Positions 1 through 8,570 of a DNA stretch of 64,000 nucleotides are shown here, piece after piece. The stretch comes from an uncultured Flavobacteriales bacterium. GTDB lineage: Bacteria; Bacteroidota; Bacteroidia; Flavobacteriales_D; Crocinitomicaceae. The translations under genes and the position numbers were made by a program. The stretch covers positions 16,996-80,995 of the forward strand of contig CAJXCU010000002.1 in NCBI GenBank assembly GCA_913051935.1, read 5' to 3'. The notes beneath the pieces were generated by a model that did no database searches, was not told the origin of the DNA, and was given only the letters and a program-made list of their open reading frames with translations. Within the stretch, counting starts at the first letter, position 1. Each line of letters opens with the position of its first letter.

Positions 1-55
1 TAAATTGGAATAAGCTAATTATCATTGGAATCATCAAAGTTTAACCTTTTGGCAT

Positions 56-403
56 ATGGACTATGAAATAGAATTACGTTATCAGAAATTAAATAAACAC
101 CTCGAAAAAACTTTTGGAGACGATTTGGATGTTCACGCATTGTTATTCTTGATTGGAGTCAACGAATTGGGAAAGGGCCATAATAAGTATAGCAAGCAGG
201 AAAAAACAGATTTAATTCACATTGCAATTTGTACATTATTAGCACCTGCGGGATATTATGAACATAAGGGTCGAGATGAAGATGGATGGCCTCACTTTGA
301 ACGTTTGAGGAATTTGCCGCCTATTAATTCGAAAGAACAAGAGCATTTAATTAAGGAGGCGATGCTAGATTATTTTATAGAGCATCAATATTACACGGAG
401 TGA
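56..403 (+). CDS. Conserved hypothetical protein (115 aa)
   Basis: This is a small soluble, acidic protein without signal peptide or membrane segment. It has a hydrophobic helix around residues 27-36 (HALLFLIGVNELG) and a charged C-terminal half. I recognise it only as the kind of short uncharacterised protein common in Bacteroidota; no catalytic motif is visible. The ATG at 56 is preceded by TTTTG and then 4 nt, resembling the leaderless promoter spacing seen elsewhere in the window, although the TA of the box is out of register. It converges on porZ with 23 bp between the stops. Function unknown. Confidence 0.7.
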   Translation: MDYEIELRYQKLNKHLEKTFGDDLDVHALLFLIGVNELGKGHNKYSKQEKTDLIHIAICTLLAPAGYYEHKGRDEDGWPHFERLRNLPPINSKEQEHLIKEAMLDYFIEHQYYTE

Positions 404-426
404 TTCCCCTCTCAAATAAAATAGAC

Positions 427-2793
427 TTAATTCATCACAAGCACCTTACCCACTTTTTTATCTTTTCCCACATTGCTCGCTGTCCAAATATAATAGACTC
501 CTGAGGCAACTCTTTGACCATTCAAAGCACGACAATTCCATGTAGCTGTACCCCCATTTGAGGTGGTTTTGTAAACTAAATTGCCAGCCGCATCAGTGAT
601 TTTAACATCGCTATTGTAACGAATGCCTTGCATGGTAACAGGTCCTGAATAGTTTGGTCGAACTGGATTAGGAAAAACATTATAGGATTCATAGCTTGGG
701 TCTTCATAGGTCGCATTGGAGCGGTATGATATCAATCCATTGTCTGTAATAATGAAAAGTTCTCCCGAGTTCTGATCGAGTTTTAAATCAAAAATATTAT
801 TGGAAACAAGAGGGGAGTTTTCTGTGGTGTGTTGCTCCAATATTTCTGATCCATCCGGGCTAAGTAACAGGATGCCAGCGTTAGCGGTTGCAATCCATTT
901 TCTATTTCCGCCATCTACTTCAATATCGGTAATATGCGTATTCCCAAGAACGTACTCAACATTTCCTTCAAAGGTTACCTTGACGCGTTGAACGTCATAA
1001 TCTCCGGGAGCTCCATCAAATGCATTGGCAGCGTTGTATAAGATTGCAAATCCAGCGTCTGTACCGACCCATATTTCTCCATCAAAATCTGCCGCTAAAG
1101 CGGTGACATTAGATGATGGTAGGTTCCCTGAATTGACTCCTGTGGAGATATGTAAATACTCATCATCATTTGGTTCGTCAATGGTATTATTGTGGTTGTA
1201 ACCGAACATTCCATGGTCCTCCGAGGCAAACCAAAGATGGTCATTGAAATCGATGATCATTTTAGTGGTATAAATGTTCCTTGCACTTGATCCACAATCA
1301 AAATTTGTCCATGAACCATCTTGTTTTCTTAGGTTTAAGGGTTGCTCAGTATATCCGTTGAGCACCCATAAATTATTCTGTGTATCAAAGCATACATCAG
1401 AGGCCAAGCTCCACCCATTTTCAATTCCTGTTAAGGATAAGCTAGAGTTGGTATCATCAAATACTTCAACAGTGTCTGCTGAGAAAATTGTCAGAGGTTT
1501 TTCTGAATAGGAGGCTACCGCGAATTCCAGTGGGTCGCTTGGATTGACGGCGATATCAATAAAGTCCCAAATATTTTGATTCTGCCATTGAGGAACTGAT
1601 TGAGTATTTTTGTATTCCCATGATTCGTTTCGAAAAAGATGTATCCCATTAGAACTAAATGATGGTAGCTTTCCAAGCAGTCTTCCACTTGCTATGGCAA
1701 GTGTGTTGCTCTGCCAGTCCATTGCATAGAAATTATTGTTATATGGTCCTTCTACAGGAAATTCTTTGTATCCAATACCAGAGGGATATAGATGTAGACC
1801 ATTTATTTGATCGGCTGACCAAATACCCTCAGAGCTTCTAGTACTTCTCACGGGAGAAATCCAAATATTGAAGTTGTTAGAATTATATGATAGAGGGTTG
1901 CTTAAGTCAGAATTGTAGATATAGATACCACCATCTAAGTTCACTGCAAAGGTCGTATCATCTAGCATGTTTATACTATTTATTTCTAGAGAATAAGGAG
2001 AGTTTGTTAACCATGTTTGGCTATTGTTTTCAAAATAAAAAACACTGTCTTGGCCATATACAGGAGATTTTAGGAGCACAAATTGTTTGTTTTCAAATGC
2101 CTCAATTTCTACATAATAATTTTCAGTTTGAATGGGAAACCTGGCATCGACTTGCCATTGACTGACATCAGGGAGTGCAGGGTTATCGACGATTCCATAT
2201 TTTACACGATCGTTTGTTAATGCAAATATTGTATCAAACGAAAAGCTCAAGTCTAAAATAGGCTCATTGCCATTTGTAGGGTAGTAGGTATCTTTAATCT
2301 CCTCTTTATTTAGGTCAAGTTTTGTGATACAAAAATCAGTTGCAACAAAAATATAATCTCCATTTCGCAGGAATCTATTGATTCTTTTAGAGTTAGGAAC
2401 CTGAGCTAGCTTTATTGAAGGAATGTTATAAATAGAAGATGCCGTTATTTTATCAATGTTTCCATTTGAATAACCCACCAAGACACATGCCTCAATGGAG
2501 TCATAATATAGACACGAAATTTCGATATCTGATAAACCGTTTACATCTGTCAAAAGCTCTTCTTCCTCATTGTCTCTGTTAAGTACATGAATCCCATTTG
2601 TATAGGCTGTGAAAATTGTGTTTTCAGCCTTTACAACGTCAATGGCGCTACCCGAAGCAACATGAAGTCTCCATTGGCTCATGCCAATTTGGGCCCAAAA
2701 GTAATTCCCTATCAATAAAGTAAGCACAAGCATAAACGTCTTCACACTAAAAGAACGTCTCTTTGTGTCATATATTGAAAAAGGGATTGTCAT
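427..2793 (-). CDS. porZ: Type IX secretion system protein PorZ
   Basis: In Porphyromonas PorZ belongs to the cell-surface attachment complex, where it works with the sortase PorU and binds A-LPS. This 788-residue protein has the family length. It has a signal peptide (hydrophobic to about residue 34, ending FWAQ), an N-terminal PorZ/two-component-regulator-like beta-propeller with typical stretches (LSDIEISCLYYD, GYSNGNIDKI), and a C-terminal T9SS type A-like domain from about residue 707. That domain carries the PorZ-typical phrase NPVRPNYSGPV followed by VKITDAAGNLVY. The start overlaps the stop of the upstream DUF2079 gene as ATGA, so translation is probably coupled. An internal Met at residue 21 is an alternative start. 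Confidence 0.88.
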   Translation of the reverse strand: MTIPFSIYDTKRRSFSVKTFMLVLTLLIGNYFWAQIGMSQWRLHVASGSAIDVVKAENTIFTAYTNGIHVLNRDNEEEELLTDVNGLSDIEISCLYYDSIEACVLVGYSNGNIDKITASSIYNIPSIKLAQVPNSKRINRFLRNGDYIFVATDFCITKLDLNKEEIKDTYYPTNGNEPILDLSFSFDTIFALTNDRVKYGIVDNPALPDVSQWQVDARFPIQTENYYVEIEAFENKQFVLLKSPVYGQDSVFYFENNSQTWLTNSPYSLEINSINMLDDTTFAVNLDGGIYIYNSDLSNPLSYNSNNFNIWISPVRSTRSSEGIWSADQINGLHLYPSGIGYKEFPVEGPYNNNFYAMDWQSNTLAIASGRLLGKLPSFSSNGIHLFRNESWEYKNTQSVPQWQNQNIWDFIDIAVNPSDPLEFAVASYSEKPLTIFSADTVEVFDDTNSSLSLTGIENGWSLASDVCFDTQNNLWVLNGYTEQPLNLRKQDGSWTNFDCGSSARNIYTTKMIIDFNDHLWFASEDHGMFGYNHNNTIDEPNDDEYLHISTGVNSGNLPSSNVTALAADFDGEIWVGTDAGFAILYNAANAFDGAPGDYDVQRVKVTFEGNVEYVLGNTHITDIEVDGGNRKWIATANAGILLLSPDGSEILEQHTTENSPLVSNNIFDLKLDQNSGELFIITDNGLISYRSNATYEDPSYESYNVFPNPVRPNYSGPVTMQGIRYNSDVKITDAAGNLVYKTTSNGGTATWNCRALNGQRVASGVYYIWTASNVGKDKKVGKVLVMN

Positions 2794-4259
2794 TTTGACT
2801 TTTTTATGAGGACGAGCAAATCATTAGATTGCGTAAAAATAACCCATTGCTCACTCTCCAACAATTTTTTTATTTCGTCTTGATATTGTTCAGCGGTATA
2901 AGGATATTTATTTTCCTCGGCAACGAGCAAAGCAATACAATTGGCATCTCCTTTGTATGGGTAATGATAAATATAATCTCTAAACGCCAAATGGGGTGCG
3001 AGGGGAGATTGAGCACTCACACGTAGACTGTCTGGAATCGTTTTCAGAGCCTTGTGCACGGCATCAATATCAAAGTTGCGTTTCCAGTGCTGGGCCGAGT
3101 AAAAACGGGTATTGTCTTTTTTATAATATTCAGAGGCTCTTTTCTCCATAAATTTGAAGGATGAAATCGCGCAAATGAATAGACTGAGTACCGCTATTTG
3201 TAGTTTTCGCCTTTTGAGTCTACTTAAAAAAGTGTACAATCCTAGTACCAGTATAGGTGCAAGTTCTATGGAATAATGATCGCTAATCCCCCATCGAATA
3301 GGTAGGTCATTAAACATTTTCTGTGCAATGATTGGAATAATCATGATCAGATATTCTGGATAGAAAAAAAGCGCCCATCCCCCGGCAAGAATAAGGGCAG
3401 CGTAGGTCTCTAACTTGATTCCATCGTAGAACGAATCTCCTGAATGATTTTCAAAAAGTAACTCAAATGCTCGAATAGGATGCTTGAATATATTTACAAT
3501 AACCTCCCCGAAATTTTTACCTAAGGCATTAAATGAATGGTGCAGATATTCTCCGTCAGTATTTGACAGTTCTGGTATGATAAGTTTCAGAATGATAACA
3601 AAATAAAGAAACGCGCTGAAGGCTAAAAAAGCACTCAACTTTAAGCGATTCCATTCCTTATTGAATAGATGTCTAAGGCTTAGCCCCAAAGCGATAAAGC
3701 CAATCCAAAGGGCCATATTTTCTTTGGATATGATAATGAGGATAAAAAACAATATACTTTTAGCCAGTTTCTGTCTGCGGTAATAATAAAGGAACCAGGG
3801 GACAAACATAGCTGCAACTACATTATCATGATAATCAAAGCTAAGCGCCGAGTAAATCCCCCAAATAGAGAAGAAATGAATGAGGGCTATGGTTGCCAGC
3901 TTTTTGTTTTCAGAAATGCAAAGCACAAATTTGTAAATGCCAAATCCACCAAAAAGGATCGCACCCCATTGAAAAATAAGCATGGTATAACTTCCGAATA
4001 TCCAGTACATGGGTGAAACCAGTAAAGGGTATAAAGAGAAATGATCAGCCAAGACATTTTCGAAGGAAGGTTGCATGATCATGCAATCATTCCATCTGAA
4101 ATGTGCGTAATCGAAAATGGCATTCTGATTGATTCCTAAATCCCAACCGTATGTCCTAAAATTATAATGATTGACAAAGGTGATTGAAGCGAAAACACCA
4201 CCAAAAACCATAAAAACAAGAATTAACCACTTATTTTTGGTAATAAAACCCTTAATCAT
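2790..4259 (-). CDS. DUF2079 family polytopic membrane protein
   Basis: This is a 489-residue inner-membrane protein with about ten hydrophobic segments and an N-terminal DUF2079 signature (YGWDLGINQNAIFDYAHF). As I recall, DUF2079 belongs to the GT-C-like superfamily of lipid-linked-sugar transferases; the exact reaction is unknown. I chose the ATG at 4259, within an 8-nt overlap (ATGATTAA) with the end of the upstream glycosyltransferase, because the longer reading frame to 4325 lies wholly inside that gene. It sits between a polyprenyl-phosphate-type glycosyltransferase and porZ with overlaps on both sides. The context suggests, but does not prove, that it transfers a lipid-linked sugar on the periplasmic face. 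Confidence 0.8.
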   Translation of the reverse strand: MIKGFITKNKWLILVFMVFGGVFASITFVNHYNFRTYGWDLGINQNAIFDYAHFRWNDCMIMQPSFENVLADHFSLYPLLVSPMYWIFGSYTMLIFQWGAILFGGFGIYKFVLCISENKKLATIALIHFFSIWGIYSALSFDYHDNVVAAMFVPWFLYYYRRQKLAKSILFFILIIISKENMALWIGFIALGLSLRHLFNKEWNRLKLSAFLAFSAFLYFVIILKLIIPELSNTDGEYLHHSFNALGKNFGEVIVNIFKHPIRAFELLFENHSGDSFYDGIKLETYAALILAGGWALFFYPEYLIMIIPIIAQKMFNDLPIRWGISDHYSIELAPILVLGLYTFLSRLKRRKLQIAVLSLFICAISSFKFMEKRASEYYKKDNTRFYSAQHWKRNFDIDAVHKALKTIPDSLRVSAQSPLAPHLAFRDYIYHYPYKGDANCIALLVAEENKYPYTAEQYQDEIKKLLESEQWVIFTQSNDLLVLIKKSK

Positions 4260-5199
4260 TAATCGTGTTTTTATCTGCGATAATATAGTTTGGCCTTCCT
4301 TTGCTTTGCGCAAATACTTTTCCAAGATAGATTCCTATAATACCAATCATGATTAATTGAATCCCCCCAATTAAAAGAATGCTGGCAATAATTGAGGTCC
4401 AGCCAGGAACCGCTTCATTACCGAATGCAAATACATAAATTGCATAGAGGCTGTAGATAAATGCTAGAAAGGCAAAAAACACCCCGAAGTAAATTGAAAA
4501 ATAAAGAGGCTTAGCACTTAACGAGGTAATTCCTGTTAATGCAAATCGTAGCATTTTAGAAAATGAATATTTTGTTTCGCCTGCAAACCTTTTATTGGGT
4601 GTATATTCAATGGATTCTTGTTTAAATCCAAGTGATGGAATGATTCCTCGAATGAAAAGATTGGTTTCTTTATGTTTTAATAGGGCCTTAACTACTTTTT
4701 GATCTAAAAGTCGAAAATCAGCAACACCATCTTCTAATTTGATTTGGCTCAGTGAATTTATAATTCGGTAAAAGAGCTTCGAGCTTGTTCTTTTAAACCA
4801 AGGGAGTGATTTATCAATTCGTTTTGAATAAACAACATCTGCACCAGACCTCCATTTTTTGATCATATCTGGAATAAGGTCTACGGGGTGCTGAAGATCT
4901 GCATCTAAAGAGACAACACCATGAAAAATAGAATGATCAAGGCCCGCTTTTAGGGCAAGCTGGTGTCCAAAATTTCTAGAAAACGAAATGTATTTTACCT
5001 GTTTGTCATTTTTAGCTAACCCTTTGATGATTTTAAGGGAATCGTCATGGCTTCCGTCATCTACGAAAATCAGCTCTAATGCTGTCAGTTCTAGCGGGTT
5101 TAGCGCTTCCATCAATTGTTTGTAAAGAAGTTCTATATTCCCTTCCTCATTGAAGGTTGGAATTACAACACTTAGCGTATTTTTAAATGACGAGTCCAT
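4252..5199 (-). CDS. Family 2 glycosyltransferase, polyprenyl-phosphate type (GtrB/ArnC/DPM1-like)
   Basis: The 315-residue protein has a GT-A domain (VVIPTFNEEGNIELL near the start, VDDGSHDDS, then the DxD-like DADLQHP) and two C-terminal membrane helices, the arrangement of enzymes that load a sugar from a nucleotide donor onto undecaprenyl or dolichyl phosphate. The reading frame extends to 5334, but it would then overlap the divergent ridA. A TAACTTTG promoter box sits 5 nt before the ATG at 5199, so I use that start. It is the first gene of a coupled operon with DUF2079 and porZ. The transferred sugar cannot be told from sequence. Confidence 0.87.
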   Translation of the reverse strand: MDSSFKNTLSVVIPTFNEEGNIELLYKQLMEALNPLELTALELIFVDDGSHDDSLKIIKGLAKNDKQVKYISFSRNFGHQLALKAGLDHSIFHGVVSLDADLQHPVDLIPDMIKKWRSGADVVYSKRIDKSLPWFKRTSSKLFYRIINSLSQIKLEDGVADFRLLDQKVVKALLKHKETNLFIRGIIPSLGFKQESIEYTPNKRFAGETKYSFSKMLRFALTGITSLSAKPLYFSIYFGVFFAFLAFIYSLYAIYVFAFGNEAVPGWTSIIASILLIGGIQLIMIGIIGIYLGKVFAQSKGRPNYIIADKNTIND

Positions 5200-5204
5200 T
5201 TTTT

Positions 5205-5212
5205 CAAAGTTA
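5205..5212 (-). promoter_or_regulatory. -7 box TAACTTTG, leaderless spacing, for the glycosyltransferase operon
   Basis: This is an exact match to the Bacteroidota -7 consensus TAnnTTTG on the minus strand. It ends 5 nt before the ATG at 5199, so the predicted transcript starts at or next to the start codon. A TTC lies 19 nt upstream as a weak -33 candidate. Confidence 0.55.
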
Positions 5213-5244
5213 AGGATAATAACCTTTTTATGAAGCGCTTGTAT

Positions 5245-5252
5245 TATATTTG
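5245..5252 (+). promoter_or_regulatory. -7 box TATATTTG for ridA
   Basis: This is an exact TAnnTTTG match 21 nt before the ridA ATG. It lies within the 74-bp divergent region shared with the glycosyltransferase operon. No convincing -33 TTTG is seen. Confidence 0.4.
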
Positions 5253-5273
5253 CAGAAGTAACCTCATAAGATA

Positions 5274-5708
5274 ATGGAAGAAAGAATCTCAACAAACAAA
5301 GCGCCAAAGCCCGTAGGGCTGTATCCTCACGCAAGAAAAGCAGGAAACTTACTGTTTTTATCTGGTGTCGGTCCTCGAGTTGCAGGTTCTGACTCTACAG
5401 ATTCTCACGTGCCTGGATTGAAGATCGATCACAATGGGAATTTTATAGAATTTGATTTTGAAGCACAATGTCGAAGCGTTTTTGACAATGTTAAAGTCAT
5501 TCTTGAAGAATCGGGTTCAAGTTGGGATGGTTTGATTGATGTTACTGTTTTTCTAGTAAACATGAAGCGCGATTTCCAAGTTTACAATAAAATTTACGCT
5601 GAATACTTTAAAGACAATTTACCGTGTAGAACCACTGTTGAAATTAATTCTCTTCCTACACCGATTGCCATAGAACTTAAATGTATTGCAACAATAACTG
5701 AATTATGA
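5274..5708 (+). CDS. RidA (YjgF/YER057c/UK114) family enamine/imine deaminase
   Basis: The 144-residue protein covers a single Rid domain. It has the conserved start region (YPHARKAGNLLFLSGVGP) and the end block with the catalytic-type arginine (PCRTTVEINSLPTPIAIELKCIA). RidA proteins hydrolyse reactive 2-aminoacrylate-type enamines and imines. The form of the C-terminal block and the insert around residues 38-52 look more like the 2-aminomuconate deaminase branch than classical RidA, but no kynurenine-pathway gene is nearby, so substrate is left open. The stop overlaps the next start as ATGA. Confidence 0.85.
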   Translation: MEERISTNKAPKPVGLYPHARKAGNLLFLSGVGPRVAGSDSTDSHVPGLKIDHNGNFIEFDFEAQCRSVFDNVKVILEESGSSWDGLIDVTVFLVNMKRDFQVYNKIYAEYFKDNLPCRTTVEINSLPTPIAIELKCIATITEL

Positions 5709-6295
5709 TAGGATTTATATTACGCATTGCTGCCGCAGGTGCTGCGCTAGGGTTGAACATTTATCTTTTTTACGTGGGCTCATGGGGATGGGGAATAACC
5801 ATGCTGTTTGTGACAGCCTTGGTAATACTTTCTTTTTTTCGCAACCCTACGATGATTCTTGCTTTAAATCAAATGCGTATAGGGAATACCGAAAAGGCTT
5901 ATAAATATATTAGCCGAGTTTCGAATCCTCAGTTTCTACCTAGGAAGCAGCACGCGTATGTTATTTTTCTTCAGGCAATTATGGGTGCGCAAACTTTAGG
6001 ACTGGCCCAAAGTGAGCAAAAGTTGCGCAAGGCACTGGCATTGGGTTTGAGAACTCCAGAAGACAATGCAATGGCTCGAATGCATTTGGCAGGAATTTGT
6101 GCTCAATCAGGCCGTAAAAAAGAATCTATTTCTCTATTGTCAGAGGCTAAAAAGTTAGATAAGTCTGGCATGATGAAGGATCAAATTCGAACAATGCAGC
6201 AACAATTACAGATGGCACCTTCCAAGAACCAAATGCGAATGGCTCAAATGATGGGTGGTCGTAAAAAGTCCCCGAAGACGCCAAAGATGCGCTAG
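5705..6295 (+). CDS. Membrane-anchored TPR-like protein
   Basis: The 196-residue protein begins with two closely spaced hydrophobic helices (about residues 3-24 and 29-45). A cytoplasmic helical region follows that resembles tetratricopeptide hairpins (alternating small and hydrophobic residues around 60-150), and the C-terminal tail is very basic and rich in Met, Gln, Lys and Pro. No enzyme motif is visible. It is translationally coupled to ridA through ATGA and is followed after one base by the methyltransferase gene, so it belongs to a three-gene operon. Function unknown; a scaffold role is a guess. Confidence 0.7.
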   Translation: MIGFILRIAAAGAALGLNIYLFYVGSWGWGITMLFVTALVILSFFRNPTMILALNQMRIGNTEKAYKYISRVSNPQFLPRKQHAYVIFLQAIMGAQTLGLAQSEQKLRKALALGLRTPEDNAMARMHLAGICAQSGRKKESISLLSEAKKLDKSGMMKDQIRTMQQQLQMAPSKNQMRMAQMMGGRKKSPKTPKMR

Positions 6296-6296
6296 G

Positions 6297-7154
6297 ATGC
6301 CTCAATCTAAAATATTTACTGAGCCATGGCAGGGTTATGAACTAATTGATGCTGGTGGTGGGAAAAAGTTAGAACGTTGGGGTAATGTAATAACGATTCG
6401 TCCTGAACTTCAAGCTTATTTTCATAGTGGTTCGCCATTTAGTGAATGGAAGAAAGTAGCCCATTGGGAGTTTGTTGAGAAACGTGCAAATAAGGGTATA
6501 TGGAAGCCGCTAAAAAAAAATGTACTAGATAAATGGACTATAAAATATGACCGTCTAACATTTCAGCTGGAGCTTACCAACAACAAACATATTGGGCTTT
6601 TTCCTGAACAAAAAATCAATTGGGAATATCTTGAAGCTAATCTTACGCCAGAGGATAAGTTTTTAAATCTATTTGCCTATACAGGTGCCTCATCTTGTAT
6701 TGGCAGACACGTGGGTGCAGATACTTATCATTTGGACTCTGTGAAGCCTGTAATATCCTGGGCAAAGAAAAACATGGAGCTCAGCCGATTAATGAATATA
6801 AGATGGGTACATGAGGACGCGTTAAAATTCGTCAACAGAGAACAAAAGAGAGGCAATAAGTATAAAGCAATTCAAATGGATCCTCCAGCCTGGGGTTTAG
6901 GTGCGAAGGGTGAAAAATGGAAGCTTGAAGACAAAATAGATGAACTTTTGGCAGCGACGGCTTCAATTCTTAGGGAAGATGGTTTTTTAATATTGAATAC
7001 CTATTCTCCGTCAGTTGATCAAAATATATTGAAAGAGCTAATCGAAATATACTTCTCTCGGCGCCATAATTCAGTAAATGGGCTTTACATGAACACTACC
7101 TCTGGAAAGCATTTGTACTTTGGAGAGATTGTTCGGGTAGGTAAAATAAGTTAG
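6297..7154 (+). CDS. Class I SAM-dependent methyltransferase, RlmI/RlmK-like
   Basis: The 285-residue protein has the Rossmann methyltransferase core: the SAM loop LFAYTGASS, an acidic residue after the second strand (YHLDSVKP), and the motif IV MDPPAWGLG. Together these resemble the RlmI/YwbD group of 23S rRNA cytosine-5 methyltransferases. The N-terminal PUA domain of true RlmI is absent or reduced, so the RNA target is uncertain. The start at 6297 lies two bases after the upstream stop; the longer frame beginning at 6255 overlaps that gene. The gene converges on phoH with 7 bp between stops. Confidence 0.8.
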   Translation: MPQSKIFTEPWQGYELIDAGGGKKLERWGNVITIRPELQAYFHSGSPFSEWKKVAHWEFVEKRANKGIWKPLKKNVLDKWTIKYDRLTFQLELTNNKHIGLFPEQKINWEYLEANLTPEDKFLNLFAYTGASSCIGRHVGADTYHLDSVKPVISWAKKNMELSRLMNIRWVHEDALKFVNREQKRGNKYKAIQMDPPAWGLGAKGEKWKLEDKIDELLAATASILREDGFLILNTYSPSVDQNILKELIEIYFSRRHNSVNGLYMNTTSGKHLYFGEIVRVGKIS

Positions 7155-7161
7155 TACGATT

Positions 7162-8481
7162 TTAAAGTAAGTCGTTTGCCATATTGGCAAGTTCTGAGCG
7201 TTCTCCTTTTTCAAGCTTGACGTTCGAAAATAACTTTTGTCCCGTTAGCCGATCTATCAGATATGCCAAACCATTGCTGTTTTCATCGAGGTAAGGAGTG
7301 TCTATTTGATGGACATCCCCTGTGAATACAATTTTGGTGTTCTCGCCAGCACGGGTAATTATTGTTTTCACCTCGTGAGGTGTAAGGTTCTGGGCTTCAT
7401 CAATAATAAACATGATGTTGGAAAGACTTCTTCCTCTTATAAACGCTAAAGGAGTGATTAAAATCTTGCCAGATTCCTGCATTTCGATAATTGCTTTATG
7501 TTTTTTTTCATTCTGCCCGAATTGGGATTTGATAAATTTTAGGTTGTCAAATAGAGGCTCCATATATGGACCGATTTTGTCATTTGCATCCCCGGGTAAG
7601 AACCCGATTTCTTTATTTGACAACGGAACAATTGGTCGTGCCAAAATAATTTGATTGTATTGCTTGGCTTGTTCAAGAGCAGAAGCAAGTGCTAAAAGTG
7701 TTTTCCCCGTTCCTGCAACTCCCTGTATTGCCACAAGTTTAATATTTGGATTCACAAGCGCATGTAATGCAAAGGCCTGCTCTGCATTTTTGGGCTTTAT
7801 CCCATAAACAAATTCTTTTTCAATCCGTTCAATTTGGTCTACGGCATGGTTAAAAAAGGCGAGAGAGGAGGACTTACCATTCTTTAAAATGTAATAGCCA
7901 TTTACTAGTTTACTCGCTCCAAGGATTCCATTCTCATCTATTCGCCCTTTTGTGAATATTTCACGAATTCTTTCAGAGTCAACGCCTTCAATGGTATTCG
8001 ATTTTTCCTCACTTTGGATGGCTACTTTACCTGTTTCGTAGTCTTCAGCAATAACGCCTAAGGCCTTAGCTTTTATGCGAAGATTAATATCTTTTGTAAC
8101 CAATGTAATGGCTTTCTTAGGCTCGTTTTCTTTTAGGTAAAGTGCTGCATTTATTATTTTATGGTCATTTTTCCCTTCAGCATATACTGCCTCAGCATCA
8201 ATCTTTTTGGGCTTCTGCTCCATAATTACTCTGAAGGACCCTTTTCCTTTTCCCAAAGAGATCCAGTCTTGCAAACCACCGTTCCCAGAGAGACGGTCTA
8301 TAAACCTAATGACCTCACGCGCACAGAAGTTTTTGGTATCGTTACCAACTTTGAATTTATCGAGCTCTTCTAGTACGGTAATAGGTATCGCCACATTGTT
8401 ATCTTCAAAGGTGGTTATGGATTGGTGGTCATGGAGTAAAACGGAGGTGTCAAGGACGAAGATTTTTTGCTTTTTTGCCAT
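7162..8481 (-). CDS. PIN-PhoH family ATPase/ribonuclease (PhoH2-type)
   Basis: The 439-residue protein fuses an N-terminal PIN ribonuclease domain (acidic residues D11, E38/E39, D106 and D131) to a C-terminal PhoH ATPase with Walker A GVAGTGKT at 254-261 and Walker B IIDEAQ at 359-364. Proteins of this architecture are described as ATP-dependent RNA helicase/ribonucleases and are widespread in bacteria as solitary chromosomal genes. No antitoxin-like gene lies upstream. All key residues look intact. The gene has an 89-bp intergenic region upstream of its start. Confidence 0.93.
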   Translation of the reverse strand: MAKKQKIFVLDTSVLLHDHQSITTFEDNNVAIPITVLEELDKFKVGNDTKNFCAREVIRFIDRLSGNGGLQDWISLGKGKGSFRVIMEQKPKKIDAEAVYAEGKNDHKIINAALYLKENEPKKAITLVTKDINLRIKAKALGVIAEDYETGKVAIQSEEKSNTIEGVDSERIREIFTKGRIDENGILGASKLVNGYYILKNGKSSSLAFFNHAVDQIERIEKEFVYGIKPKNAEQAFALHALVNPNIKLVAIQGVAGTGKTLLALASALEQAKQYNQIILARPIVPLSNKEIGFLPGDANDKIGPYMEPLFDNLKFIKSQFGQNEKKHKAIIEMQESGKILITPLAFIRGRSLSNIMFIIDEAQNLTPHEVKTIITRAGENTKIVFTGDVHQIDTPYLDENSNGLAYLIDRLTGQKLFSNVKLEKGERSELANMANDLL

Positions 8482-8570
8482 TCAGGTTCTTTTATTTGAA
8501 GTTAACTTTAAATACATTAAATCAAAGCGAAAAGTTAGGGTATTTATCTACAAATTTTTGTTAGGAAAAT

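Noticed and set aside
7162..8481. PIN-PhoH as a toxin-antitoxin locus
   Set aside because: There is no small antitoxin-like frame upstream; the gene looks like the solitary PIN-PhoH common in Bacteroidota.
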